A model generated the notes under the pieces. That model saw nothing but the letters and a program-made list of their open reading frames with translations. It ran no database searches and was not told where the DNA came from. From NCBI RefSeq assembly GCF_000744095.1, contig NZ_JQLI01000001.1, positions 3,286,001-3,350,000 of the forward strand: a stretch of DNA of 64,000 bases, in the 5' to 3' direction. Position 1 is the first letter of the stretch, and every line of letters starts with the position of its first letter. The translations under genes were made by a program, and so were the position numbers. This DNA is from Cupriavidus necator A5-1 (GTDB taxonomy: Bacteria > Pseudomonadota > Gammaproteobacteria > Burkholderiales > Burkholderiaceae). This document shows, piece after piece, positions 44,752-53,387 of the stretch.

Positions 44752-45403
44752 TTACTTGAGCAGCCGTTGACTTAAGCTGATCACGACACCGAGTCCACCA
44801 ATGACCGCAATCACGGAAAAGTGGTCAAGGTTTGCGAGAAGATTTGCCTGTTGAGCCAAGGACTGCGCGACCAGCGCCACGGCGACTCTGCCTGCGTCCG
44901 CTTGCCCGAGTACGGCCGACACCTGGCTTGCCAGGTGGTCAACAGCCTGGAGATAAGTGGAGTTGCCGGGATGGATATTTCTGGCCAGCGCGTCGTCGTG
45001 CACTGTCGACCGCCATTGCTGTCCGATTGTCGCCAGACTGAAGCGCCAGACCGATCTTCGCCAGCATATTTTTAGCTTGCTGGGCATGGGAGAACACCGT
45101 TTCGTCGTACTGGACATCCCTGAATGTCTGGATTGCAGCATTGGCCATGACAAACATCATGAAGACGCCGTTCAGAAGCAACGCCGGCAGGATATCCAGC
45201 CAGAGGTTGGCTGCCGGCGTGAGCCCGGACAGAAGCCAGCCGAATATCGCCAGCGCGCCGAATCCAATCACAAAGAATTTACGAGGACTCGGATACTTTG
45301 GCAGAAGTCGCGCCAGGATAAACCAGCTGACGAGAGCCGAGGACAAGCCCATTGCCTGAAACTGCCCAACCGTCTGCCATGGATACCCAAGTGTCCGTTG
45401 CAA
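44752..45403 (-). pseudogene. Decayed MFS drug-efflux pump (DHA2/EmrB type), C-terminal half
   Basis: Two overlapping frames carry the end of a 14-TM EmrB/QacA-type transporter. One (45403 to about 45040) has hydrophobic segments ALVSWFILARLLPKY, FFVIGFGALAIFGWLLSG and LLNGVFMMFVMANAA. The other (about 45040 to 44752) has LATIGQQWRSTVHDDALARN, the family tail AQQANLLANLDHFSVIAVIGG and VISLSQRLLK. A frameshift joins them near 45040. Further upstream (to about 45600) fragments in other frames may be the rest. The gene is dead. Confidence 0.65.
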
Positions 45404-45662
45404 GAACGGTCAGTCTCGCACCGGTGAGCGACCTTGGGCGGAGCTGGAAAGCTACCAGGACTCCAAAAAATGGGCGCACCTCTGAACACCCAGCCCCAGT
45501 AGTAACGACACGGCGTTCCGAAGCCATTGTTAATGTTCGAGATAGACAATCTAGCGGATCACCTTGGCTAGCCAACACAAAGTAAAACCGGATGTCGCTT
45601 GTCGAAAGGAAACTTCCAGTAGCTATACACATACGGCCGACCTGTGCCAGTACCTTTGCTGC

Positions 45663-46246
45663 TTAAGCCTGAAACGATTCCATCAACACCTGTACCGGCT
45701 GACCACCTTCCGGCGTGGCCAAGCTACCGGCAAGTTCTGCCATCAGCTGGTTGGTGCTCGTCAGCGTGACGCCACCACGCTCCATCCGGCGCAGGGCGAT
45801 GTCGTCGGCCATCTTGCTCGGCGAGCCGCCTGCATCAGCGACCACCTGTACCTCGAAACCATCGCACACCAGGCTCCGCGCCGGATAGACCGTGCACACG
45901 TCGTTGGTGACGCCGGCAATGATCAGCTTCTTGCGCCCGGTCGCCTTGACGGCCGCGGCAAAATTCTCGTCGTCCATGGCATTGACGATGCCAAGCCGCT
46001 TGATTCGGGCGGCGAACTCGGTCGGCAGGATCGATTCCAACTCTTCCTGCAGCGGCCCCTGCGCGTGCTCCTCCATGCTGGAGGTCAGCACAACAGGCAG
46101 CTTCAGGATGCGAGCCGCCTACGCCAGCATCAGCGCATTGCGCTTCATCTCCTCGAAGGGGATGGAATGTACCCAGCCCATGGTGCCGACCTGATGGTCG
46201 ATCAACAAAAGCGCGGCGTTATCTCCAGTGAATCGTTCGTAAGCCA
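45663..46246 (-). pseudogene. Isochorismatase-family hydrolase (YcaC-like) with in-frame amber codon
   Basis: The start at 46246 follows AAGGAGTC. MAYERFTGDNAALLLIDHQVG carries the catalytic Asp and a later VTNDVCTVYPARSL the nucleophilic Cys, as in YcaC/nicotinamidase-like hydrolases. At 46121-46119 a TAG follows NALMLA and precedes AARILKLPVVLTSS, where relatives have Lys, Glu or Gln. Without suppression only 42 residues are made, unless translation restarts inside. The rest (to TAA-type stop at 45663) is intact. One substitution would restore it. It lies 19 bases after the pirin gene in an apparent operon. Confidence 0.82.
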
Positions 46247-46265
46247 TGATGAGACTCCTTTGTAG

Positions 46266-47003
46266 TCAGGTGGCAGTGGAGTGCAGCGGCGGGCCGGCAA
46301 AAAGCATGACCTTGGCGCTGCCGTGGGGGGCTTGAAGCGTGATCGCGTGAGGCGTGTCCCGTGCGGGAAAAACAGGGAGCTTGAGATCGTTGTGCTCGAA
46401 GTTTTGGCCGTCCACCATCGCCGTGCCGAAAATCGGCATGACGAAGGCGCAATATCCGGCTGCGACGGGCACGGCCAGTTCGGCACCCTCCTCCAGCGAA
46501 ATGTCGAGCATCGTCACTTCGGTCGGCGGGTTCAGTGGGGAACGTGCGTCTCCGAAGCTCCCCACGGGCACGCGCACCCTGGCGCCTGGCAACTGCATAA
46601 CCGGCACGTCCTGCGGTTCCACGGTCAATGCGAAAGGCGCGATGCTCTGTCGCTCGGGGGCGAGGTTGACGAAGATTTGCAGCGAATGGACGGTCTTGCC
46701 GGTCTCGGCCGGTACTTCTTCGTGGACGATGCCGCTCCCTGCCGTCGCCCAGTGCAGGCCACCGGGCCGGATCAGGTTGTGGGTGCCGAGCGAGTCACGG
46801 TTGTTGATCCCGGTTTCCGAATCGAGGAACAGGTAGGACACCGCCGAGAAGCCGGCATGGGGATGCGGCGGAAAGGTCGGCGCGCTCATCCAGGCGTGAT
46901 CGACCCCGATGAAGGGGTCGATCAGCGCGGCCACGCCACGCAGGCCATAGGCCCGGAAGTGGCTGCCGTGGTTGGCGCGCTGGAGTGGGGCAATGACGGA
47001 CAT
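46266..47003 (-). CDS. Pirin-family bicupin protein
   Basis: A 245-residue cytoplasmic bicupin. The N-terminal cupin has the metal ligands in FPPHPHAGFSAVSYLF (two His) and the later HWATAGSGIVHEEVP (His and Glu), matching pirin/quercetin-dioxygenase-like proteins. It sits between nemA and the isochorismatase gene in the same direction, a grouping often seen in redox/electrophile stress operons controlled by a divergent LysR gene (48318). Quercetinase activity or a regulatory role are both possible. Confidence 0.9.
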   Translation of the reverse strand: MSVIAPLQRANHGSHFRAYGLRGVAALIDPFIGVDHAWMSAPTFPPHPHAGFSAVSYLFLDSETGINNRDSLGTHNLIRPGGLHWATAGSGIVHEEVPAETGKTVHSLQIFVNLAPERQSIAPFALTVEPQDVPVMQLPGARVRVPVGSFGDARSPLNPPTEVTMLDISLEEGAELAVPVAAGYCAFVMPIFGTAMVDGQNFEHNDLKLPVFPARDTPHAITLQAPHGSAKVMLFAGPPLHSTAT

Positions 47004-47013
47004 GTTGGTGGCC

Positions 47014-48087
47014 TCAGGCAGCCTGGGCTTCGCTCAGGGTCGGGTAATCGGTGTAGCCCTGCGCGGTACCGCCGAAGAAACCATTGCGGTCCGCCTCATT
47101 CATCGGCGCGCTGTCCTTCAACCGGGCAACGAAATCCGGGTTCGCAAGAACCATCTGGCCGTAGGCTTCCAGGTCGGCCAGCCCCGATGCCAGGTCGGCC
47201 CCGATCTGCTCACGCAGGCGGCCCGGCCGGTTCAGGATCAGCGTGCCCTTCCAGAGCTTGCGGATATCGGCCAGCAGCGGTTCGTTGCCCTGCTGCATGA
47301 TGTGCAGGTAGGCCAGCCCCAGCTTGTCGAGTTCGGCGATCAGGTAGCGGTAGAGATCCGGTCCTTCAGCGCCTTCGTCGATGCCCCACATCGTCGTGCC
47401 GGGCGACAGGCGGATGGCGGTGCGACCCGCGCCGATTTCCTCGGCAATCGCGGTGGCCACCTCGATGGCAAAGCGGGCGCGGTTCTCGATCGACCCGCCG
47501 TATTCGTCGGTGCGCGTGTTGGCACTCGGGGCGAAGAACTGTTGGATCAGGTAGGCGTTGGCACCGTGGATTTCGACGCCATCGGCACCGGCCTCGATCG
47601 CGCGGCGAGCCGCGTAGCGGAAATCCTGGACGGTCTGGCGCACGTCCTCGGTGGTCAGCGCGCGCGGCACGGGAATATCCTGCATGCCCTTGGCCGTGAA
47701 CATCGGCGTGCCCGGCGCGATGGCCGAAGGCGCGACGCCCGGGCGATGATGCGGCGTGTTGTCGGGGTGCGACATGCGCCCGGCGTGCATGAGCTGGATG
47801 ACGAGGTGGCCACCCCTGGCATGCACGGCATCGGTGGTCTCCTTCCAGCCCGCGACATGCGCGTCGGTGTAGATGCCCGGCGTGGTCAGGTAGCCCTGTC
47901 CATCGTCCGAGGGCTGGGTGCCTTCGGTGACGATCAGGCCAACGCTGGCGCGCTGCGCGTAATACTCGGCTGCCAGTTCTCCCGGCGTGCCGTCGTACTG
48001 GGCACGGCTGCGGGTCATCGGCGCCATGACCAGGCGGTTTTGCAAGGTGTAGCCGCCGACGCGGACGGGATCGAACAGTTTGCTCAT
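47014..48087 (-). CDS. nemA: Old yellow enzyme, N-ethylmaleimide reductase-like
   Basis: A 357-residue FMN-dependent ene-reductase. It starts MSKLFDPVRVGGYTLQNRLVMAPMTRSRA, has the substrate-binding HxxN-type region IQLMHAGRMSHPDN, the NAYLIQQFFAPSAN segment, EYGGSIENRARF and the phosphate-binding GRPFMANPD-like end (ILNRPGRLRE… LANPDFVARLK). It reduces activated C=C bonds of enones, maleimides and nitro compounds with NADPH. It heads the nemA-pirin-isochorismatase operon and is divergent from a LysR gene, its probable regulator. Confidence 0.92.
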   Translation of the reverse strand: MSKLFDPVRVGGYTLQNRLVMAPMTRSRAQYDGTPGELAAEYYAQRASVGLIVTEGTQPSDDGQGYLTTPGIYTDAHVAGWKETTDAVHARGGHLVIQLMHAGRMSHPDNTPHHRPGVAPSAIAPGTPMFTAKGMQDIPVPRALTTEDVRQTVQDFRYAARRAIEAGADGVEIHGANAYLIQQFFAPSANTRTDEYGGSIENRARFAIEVATAIAEEIGAGRTAIRLSPGTTMWGIDEGAEGPDLYRYLIAELDKLGLAYLHIMQQGNEPLLADIRKLWKGTLILNRPGRLREQIGADLASGLADLEAYGQMVLANPDFVARLKDSAPMNEADRNGFFGGTAQGYTDYPTLSEAQAA

Positions 48088-48192
48088 GATGAAATGGCTT
48101 CCTCGGATTGGGATGGAAGCATCATCGCCCGCTTCTCACGCGGGATAAATATGGTAATTTGGGGAACATTGATCCACTGATGGAGCAGTGAA

Positions 48193-48249
48193 CTGCGGAA
48201 AGGCATGGCCTTGTTCGTCAAGTTCCTGCGGGAGCACCTGGGGCAGTGA
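48193..48249 (+). pseudogene. Possible 3' remnant of a LysR-type gene
   Basis: The plus-strand frame LRKGMALFVKFLREHLGQ followed by TGA resembles the last residues of LysR proteins. It lies just before the intact LysR gene at 48318 and has no upstream body, so it may be a leftover from recombination. The match is short. Confidence 0.25.
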
Positions 48250-48317
48250 TACCTCTCTCCGGAGGCGCTGACAGCGACCTACTATTGATACAATCAATTC
48301 GCCCACTCGACGCAACG

Positions 48318-49235
48318 ATGAACAAGCTCTACTCACTGGACCTGAATCTCCTGCTGGTGTTTGATGCGATGCTCCGCGTCGGCAGCGTGTCCAGGACCGC
48401 AGAGGAGATGGGGCTGACCCAGCCTTCCACGAGCAACGCGCTCGCGCGCCTGCGGAATTTCTTCGGCGACCCGCTTTTCGTGCGTTCTGACGGTGCCATG
48501 AGGCCGACGCCGCTGGCCTTGCAAATGGCGGAACAGGTCCAGGAGGCGCTGGGACAACTCCGCCGGGCGATCGAGGACAAGCGGCACTTCGACCCGATGA
48601 CCTCGTGTCGGCGTTTTTCCATCTGCATGAACGAGATGGGACAACGCGTCTTTTTGCCGAAGATCGTCACCCACTTTGCCGAGATCGCGCCGGGGGTAGA
48701 CCTCGAGGCTATCGAAATGACATCGCAGCAGGCGCAGGCGGCGATGCCCAATGGCGACGTGGACCTTGTGATCGGCTATTTTTCAGATTTCGGGCCGAGC
48801 TTCTTCCGCCAGCGCGTGACGACAGGTCATTACGTCGCCGTTGCGCGCAAGGGGCATCCGGATATTGACGGGACCCTGACCCTGCCCGCCTACCTGAGCG
48901 CCGCGCACATTTCCTACGTGCCTGCACTCGGCAATCACGCCGCGCTGGAAGCGCTCCTCGCGGAAGAGTTCATGAAACACGGCGTGCGGCGCCGCGTCGC
49001 GTTGCGCGTAGCGAATTCGCTCGGCATCCCGAAGATCATCTCGAGCACCGACCTGATCATGACCGTACCGTCCGTGCTGGCGCAGGCGTTCTGCGAAACG
49101 GCCCCGGTGCAGGTCTTCGACCTGCCGTTCGATATTCCGCATATCGAGATATTCCAGTACTGGCACGCACGCTATCACCACGACCCCGCCAATCAGTGGC
49201 TGCGCGCCCAGTTCAAGAGCTTGTTTCCCGCCTGA
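48318..49235 (+). CDS. LysR-type regulator divergent from nemA
   Basis: A 305-residue LysR protein of the NodD/NahR-like branch: LDLNLLLVFDAMLRVGSVSRTAEEMGLTQPSTSNALARLRNFFGDPLFVR at about residues 6-55 gives the helix-turn-helix. The substrate domain covers about 90-300. I start at MNKLYSLD (48318). The divergent operon nemA-pirin-isochorismatase, 230 bases away, is the likely target. Confidence 0.9.
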   Translation: MNKLYSLDLNLLLVFDAMLRVGSVSRTAEEMGLTQPSTSNALARLRNFFGDPLFVRSDGAMRPTPLALQMAEQVQEALGQLRRAIEDKRHFDPMTSCRRFSICMNEMGQRVFLPKIVTHFAEIAPGVDLEAIEMTSQQAQAAMPNGDVDLVIGYFSDFGPSFFRQRVTTGHYVAVARKGHPDIDGTLTLPAYLSAAHISYVPALGNHAALEALLAEEFMKHGVRRRVALRVANSLGIPKIISSTDLIMTVPSVLAQAFCETAPVQVFDLPFDIPHIEIFQYWHARYHHDPANQWLRAQFKSLFPA

Positions 49236-49453
49236 CACTCCGATCGGTATTGGCAGAATCAATGCTCTGCCGATGCTTGCAGGGCACATTTCCTCCTTAA
49301 GCCCGGCCTGATACCGGCGATTTCCGCCTCGCGCCTTCCGACTTCCCCCCCGGTATTCATTGCGCCAATAACTTACATTGACGCTACTGCATAGACGCAC
49401 CGAGGGTCGCGCTCTAACCTCCCCTTCACATTCCGAAAGAAGGAGGAGACGCA

Positions 49454-49540
49454 ATGAAGATATCTGAGCTGCGGCCGTCAGCGCGTGTGACGGCAGCGCC
49501 CAAATCCCCGATCGCAGTGGCCTGGGAGCTTTTGTCATGA
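49454..49540 (+). CDS. 28-codon leader frame overlapping the reductase start
   Basis: MKISELRPSARVTAAPKSPI… ends at the TGA of an ATGA overlap with the reductase at 49537, and has an excellent ribosome site (GAAGGAGGAGACGCA). The reductase has no good ribosome site of its own, so this frame probably feeds ribosomes to it by coupling. The peptide matches no family I know. It may be a leader peptide or the remnant of a lost upstream subunit. Confidence 0.5.
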   Translation: MKISELRPSARVTAAPKSPIAVAWELLS

Positions 49541-50580
49541 CCAGGCACACGATCACCCTGCTGCCCAGTGGCAACCAGTTCGAGTGCGACGACGGTGAGA
49601 CGATCCTGAAGGCCGGCCTGGCTGCCGGCCTGCTCATGCCTTTCAGCTGCCGCTCTGGTGTCTGCAACACCTGCCGCGGCACCGTCAAGCACGGCAAGGT
49701 TGATTTCGGCAATGTCCACCCGACCTACCTCAGTGAAGACGACAAGCGTGCCGGCAAGGCGCTGCTGTGCTCGGCCAAGGCCATCGGCGACTGCAGCATC
49801 GAAGTCGGCGAGCTGGACCCCGCGGAAGCTTTCCCGGTGCGCCGTTTGCCGTGCCGCGTACTGCATCTCGAAAGGGTAGCGCCGGACGTCATGCTGATCA
49901 CCGTCGGCCTGCCGCCCAACGAGCCAACCGTCTTCAAGGCGGGCCAGTACGTTGACTTCGTGCTCAAGGACGGCACGCGCCGCAGCTACTCGATCGCGAC
50001 CGCCCCCGCCAGCGAAGGTGTAAGGCAGTTCGACCTGCACGTCCGCCTCGTTCCCGGTGGCCGCTTCACGGAACACGTGTTCAGCACGATGAGGCTGCGC
50101 GAAACTATGATGCTGGAAATGCCGCTCGGGTCCTTCTATTGGCGCGCACGCAGCGACAAACCGATGATCATGCTTGCTTCGGGCACCGGCTTCGCGCCGA
50201 TCAAGTCCATCATCGACCACAGCATCGCGTGCGGAAACAAGCGTCCCATCACCCTCTACTGGGGGGGCCGCACACGTGCATGCATCTACATGGCGGCGCT
50301 TGCCGAGAAATGGGTCGCTGAGCACGACCACATCAAGTTCATTCCTGTCGTGAGTGACGCCACCCCGGAATGCAACTGGACTGGTCGCAGCGGATTCGTG
50401 CACGAGGCGGTCATGGAAGACTTCCCCGACATGTCCGACTATCAGGTGTATGCCTGCGGCGCGCCGCTCGTGGTCGATTCCGCCCGCCGCGATTTTACGG
50501 CGCGGTGCGGCCTTCCGGAAGGCGAGTTCTACGCCGATTCTTTCATCAACGAAGCAGACCGGCAGAAAGCCGCAGCTTGA
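49537..50580 (+). CDS. 2Fe-2S ferredoxin / FAD / NAD(P)H oxidoreductase (oxygenase reductase component)
   Basis: A 347-residue electron-transfer reductase. A plant-type [2Fe-2S] domain comes first (Cys38, Cys43, Cys46, Cys78). The FAD domain follows (RSYS at about 149-152), then the NAD(P) domain (LASGTGFAPIKSII at about 213-226, and YACGAPLVVDSARR near the end). This order is that of phenol hydroxylase and benzoate-type oxygenase reductases and CDP-6-deoxyglucoseen reductases. No oxygenase subunit is in the window, so its partner is unknown. It opens a four-gene operon with VOC, FAH and GlcG-like genes. Confidence 0.88.
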   Translation: MTRHTITLLPSGNQFECDDGETILKAGLAAGLLMPFSCRSGVCNTCRGTVKHGKVDFGNVHPTYLSEDDKRAGKALLCSAKAIGDCSIEVGELDPAEAFPVRRLPCRVLHLERVAPDVMLITVGLPPNEPTVFKAGQYVDFVLKDGTRRSYSIATAPASEGVRQFDLHVRLVPGGRFTEHVFSTMRLRETMMLEMPLGSFYWRARSDKPMIMLASGTGFAPIKSIIDHSIACGNKRPITLYWGGRTRACIYMAALAEKWVAEHDHIKFIPVVSDATPECNWTGRSGFVHEAVMEDFPDMSDYQVYACGAPLVVDSARRDFTARCGLPEGEFYADSFINEADRQKAAA

Positions 50581-50610
50581 GCTGACCGGCAATACTGAGG
50601 AGACAACACC

Positions 50611-51162
50611 ATGGAAATCAACATCGAAGACGCCATTCCCGCGGACTTCACCGCGCCCGTCCCAGAGCGCAATTCGCACGTGAAGCCCTTCTGCCTGGGA
50701 CATGGCACGCTGGAATGCTACAGCCTGAAGGCGTCCCGCAAGTTCTACGAGGAGTTCCTCGGCCTGGAGTGCCGCCGCCACGCCAAACCGTCGATGTCGG
50801 TTCGCCTGGGTATGCGCTTCCACATTGTGTGCGTGGAAGTCGGCGACGCGGTCCACCCCTGCAACGTGCTTAACCACTGGGGGCTGGACGTCAAGTCGCG
50901 CGAAAGCGTGGACGATGCCTACCAGGCGGCGCTCAAGTACAAAGACCAATACAAGATCCGCCAGGTGCTGGAACCGCACGAGCAGCACAGCGTGTACTCG
51001 TTCTACCTGGAAGACCTGGACCACAACTGGTGGGAGATCCAGTACTACCCGAACGGGTTCCAGCATGACGACTTCTTCGATTTCGGGGACCGATTCTCCG
51101 ACGACGAAAAAGCCGACCTCAACGCGCTTCCTGAACTCAATATCTTCGGAAAGGCAGACTAA
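50611..51162 (+). CDS. VOC-family metalloenzyme, possible extradiol dioxygenase
   Basis: A 183-residue vicinal-oxygen-chelate protein with two beta-alpha-beta-beta-beta units. Candidate metal ligands are His in GHGTLECYSL, His in NVLNHWGLDV and Glu in NWWEIQYY, the 2-His-1-Glu pattern of type I extradiol dioxygenases and relatives. It is short (typical two-domain enzymes are ~290), like single-module dioxygenases or glyoxalase-like lyases. It is 31 bases after the reductase and immediately before the FAH gene (stop TAA abuts ATG). Together they suggest oxygenation, ring cleavage and C-C hydrolysis of an aromatic. Confidence 0.85.
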   Translation: MEINIEDAIPADFTAPVPERNSHVKPFCLGHGTLECYSLKASRKFYEEFLGLECRRHAKPSMSVRLGMRFHIVCVEVGDAVHPCNVLNHWGLDVKSRESVDDAYQAALKYKDQYKIRQVLEPHEQHSVYSFYLEDLDHNWWEIQYYPNGFQHDDFFDFGDRFSDDEKADLNALPELNIFGKAD

Positions 51163-52056
51163 ATGATCCAGCTCGTTACCTTCAAGGTGCCCGAGGGCGT
51201 GCGCACCGGCATGATGACCAACGGCAAAATTTACCAGTCCCGCGCCTACAACGACATGCTCGAAGTGCTCGCGGACTGGTCCAACGCTTGCACAAAGCTC
51301 GCGACGCTTGGCTCCAAACTGGCCGAGCGGGAAGACGTGAAGAATGCCGAACTGGTTGCGCCGCTTCCGGCGCCGCGGAACATCTATTTCGCGGGGGCGA
51401 ACTACAAGGACCACGTCGAGGAAATGAGGGAGCGCCTCAAGCTCAATATCAACCCCGATCCGAAGGGCAGCGGTGAGAAGCCCTGGCACTCGCTCAAGGC
51501 GACCGGCTCGAGCGTGGTGGGTCCCGGCACCAGGGTGGCGCTGCCCGGCGGGTCGAAGATGCTCGACTGGGAGGTGGAACTGGCGGTCATCATCGGCAAG
51601 CCCGCAAAGGATGTGTCGCGGGACGAAGCGCTTGGCCATGTCGCTGGCTATACTGTTGCCAACGACCTGTCCGCTCGCGACCACATCTTCCGCCCCGAAG
51701 CGGCAGAGACCTCGCCCTTCCGCTATGACTGGATCGGTCAGAAGTCATTCGACGGTTCCTGCCCGATGGGCCCGGCCATCACGCCTGCGCAATTCATCGG
51801 CGACCCGATGAACCTGAGCATGAAGCTGTGGGTCAACGGCAGGCTCAAGCAGGATTCCAACACCAACCAGATGCTGTTCGACATCGCCGACCAGATCTCC
51901 CATCTGTCCTCGCGCGTGACGCTCCTCCCGGGCGACGTTGTCCTGACGGGTACGCCAGCCGGGGTTGGCATGCCGAACAGCGACTTCCTGAAGCCGGGCG
52001 ATGTCGTCAAGCAGTGGATCGAAAACATTGGCGAGTTCGAGTTCACGATCGCATAA
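51163..52056 (+). CDS. Fumarylacetoacetate hydrolase-family enzyme
   Basis: A 297-residue FAH-fold enzyme. The catalytic domain starts at about residue 68 (NIYFAGANYKDHVEEM) and has the metal-binding Glu/Asp positions in LDWEVELAVIIGKPAKDV and TVANDLSARDH, then GDVVLTGTPAGVGMPN. The extra N-terminal ~65 residues are typical of 2-hydroxyhepta-2,4-diene-1,7-dioate isomerase/5-carboxymethyl-type members. Its start abuts the stop of the VOC gene. It would hydrolyse or isomerise a ring-cleavage product. Confidence 0.88.
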   Translation: MIQLVTFKVPEGVRTGMMTNGKIYQSRAYNDMLEVLADWSNACTKLATLGSKLAEREDVKNAELVAPLPAPRNIYFAGANYKDHVEEMRERLKLNINPDPKGSGEKPWHSLKATGSSVVGPGTRVALPGGSKMLDWEVELAVIIGKPAKDVSRDEALGHVAGYTVANDLSARDHIFRPEAAETSPFRYDWIGQKSFDGSCPMGPAITPAQFIGDPMNLSMKLWVNGRLKQDSNTNQMLFDIADQISHLSSRVTLLPGDVVLTGTPAGVGMPNSDFLKPGDVVKQWIENIGEFEFTIA

Positions 52057-52130
52057 GCGGCATAAAGATTAGCGGGCCGCGCCGGCGCACCCCAGCGCCG
52101 GCGCTCCCATTATTGGAGAGGACTTTAAAG

Positions 52131-52535
52131 ATGAATCAGAAGATCAGTCTCGGCATGGTGGAACTGAAGAAGGTAGCCGACGCTGCCCAGGCCTATGCCA
52201 GCACAAAACAGTGGGTCGTGACGATTGCCATCGTCGACGATGGAGGCCATCTGCAATGGCTGCAGCGTGCTGACGGTGCCCCGCCGGCGACCGCTTACAT
52301 CGCAGCCGCCAAGGCCCGCACGGCGGCGATGGGCCAGCGTGAAAGCAAGTTCTATGAAGACATGGTCAATGCCGGCCGGCAGGCGTTCTTGTCGGCGCCC
52401 GGCCTGGATTGCCTGCTGGAAGGCGGCGTGCCGATCATGGTCAGCGGTAGCTGCGCTGGGGCGATCGGCGTGAGCGGCGTCCGCTCCAACGAAGACGCTG
52501 AAATCGCGCACGCTGGCATCGCTGCGCTCGCATAG
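52131..52535 (+). CDS. GlcG/HbpS-family (heme-degrading-like) small protein
   Basis: A 134-residue protein of the GlcG/HbpS/PduO-C fold, with VTIAIVDDGGHLQWLQRADG, AYIAAAKARTAAMG and GGVPIMVSGSCAGAIGVSGVRSNEDAEIA as signatures. The start at 52131 follows GGAGAGG. Members are found with aromatic, glycolate or propanediol operons; some bind heme or cobalamin, some are chaperones or isomerase-like. Role here unknown. It ends the plus-strand operon before the bidirectional terminator. Confidence 0.85.
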   Translation: MNQKISLGMVELKKVADAAQAYASTKQWVVTIAIVDDGGHLQWLQRADGAPPATAYIAAAKARTAAMGQRESKFYEDMVNAGRQAFLSAPGLDCLLEGGVPIMVSGSCAGAIGVSGVRSNEDAEIAHAGIAALA

Positions 52536-52624
52536 CCCGTCTGCGCGGGCGGCCGGGTTGGCCCGCGCGGCAAGCGTCGATGCAGATAACGACGCAGTTT
52601 GCGCACACGTGTTTCTGCAATGAA

Positions 52625-52662
52625 AAAGGCCGGAAATGTTCTTGGAAACATTTCCGGCCTTT
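52625..52662. terminator. Strong bidirectional terminator
   Basis: AAAGGCCGGAAATGTT (52625-52640) and AACATTTCCGGCCTTT (52647-52662) pair over 16 bases with a 6-base loop, flanked by A and T runs. It ends both the glcG-like operon (plus) and the liv operon (minus). Confidence 0.9.
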
Positions 52663-52693
52663 CCTCGTTCACGCGGCTCCTACGGGTGAGCGA

Positions 52694-53386
52694 TCAAACG
52701 CCAAGATATCGCTCCCAGATCTCCGGGTGTTCACTCAGCTGTGCGCTGCTTCCTGTCCATCCGATCCGTCCGTTCTCGATGAAGTAGTGACGATCCGCGA
52801 GGTCAATCAGGTTCTGGACATACTTATCGATCACCAGGATCGACTGGCCTTCCTTCTTCACCTCGTGCAGGCAGCGCCAGATCTCCTGGCGGATCAGCGG
52901 CGCCAGCCCTTCGGTCGCCTCGTCGATCAGCAGCAGCCTGGCGTTGGTCAGCAGCGCCCGCGAAATGGCCAGCATCTGCTGCTCGCCGCCAGAGAGCTGG
53001 AAGCCCATGTTGTCCTTACGCCTTTCCAGGACCGGAAACAGCTTGTATATCCGCTGCAGGGTCCACTGGCCCCGGCGCGCGAACGCAACGAGGTTCTCGT
53101 ATACCGTCAGGTTGGAAAAAATCCGGCGGCCTTCCGGCACCAGGCCGATCCCATTTCGACTGATGCGTTCCGGCGCCATCCCGGCCACCTCGCATCCGTT
53201 GAAGCGCACACTGCCGCGCCTCGGCCGTAGCAGGCCGGAGATGGCCTTGACGGTCGTGCTCTTGCCCATGCCGTTGCGGCCGAGCAGCGTCACCACTTCG
53301 CCTTCATCGATGAAGAGGTCGACACCGAACAGCACCTGGCTCGCGCCGTAGCCGGCCTCAACCGAGGTTAGTTCCAGCAGGCTCAT
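52694..53386 (-). CDS. livF: Branched-chain/aromatic amide ABC transporter ATP-binding protein LivF
   Basis: A 230-residue ATPase of the HAAT (Liv) importer. Walker A GRNGMGKST, signature LSGGEQQML, Walker B LLLIDEATEGL and the LivF-type end SILVIDKYVQNLIDLADRHYF are present. It acts at the inner face of the membrane with LivG. It begins one base after livG ends, so translation is coupled. With livKHMG it imports an amino acid or, in this context, an aromatic or short-chain acid. It is the last gene before the terminator at 52625. Confidence 0.92.
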   Translation of the reverse strand: MSLLELTSVEAGYGASQVLFGVDLFIDEGEVVTLLGRNGMGKSTTVKAISGLLRPRRGSVRFNGCEVAGMAPERISRNGIGLVPEGRRIFSNLTVYENLVAFARRGQWTLQRIYKLFPVLERRKDNMGFQLSGGEQQMLAISRALLTNARLLLIDEATEGLAPLIRQEIWRCLHEVKKEGQSILVIDKYVQNLIDLADRHYFIENGRIGWTGSSAQLSEHPEIWERYLGV

Positions 53387-53387
53387 A

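Noticed and set aside
49426..51684. A 752-codon minus-strand frame opposite the reductase, VOC and FAH genes
   Set aside because: The plus-strand genes have clear motifs and ribosome sites; the minus frame has none.
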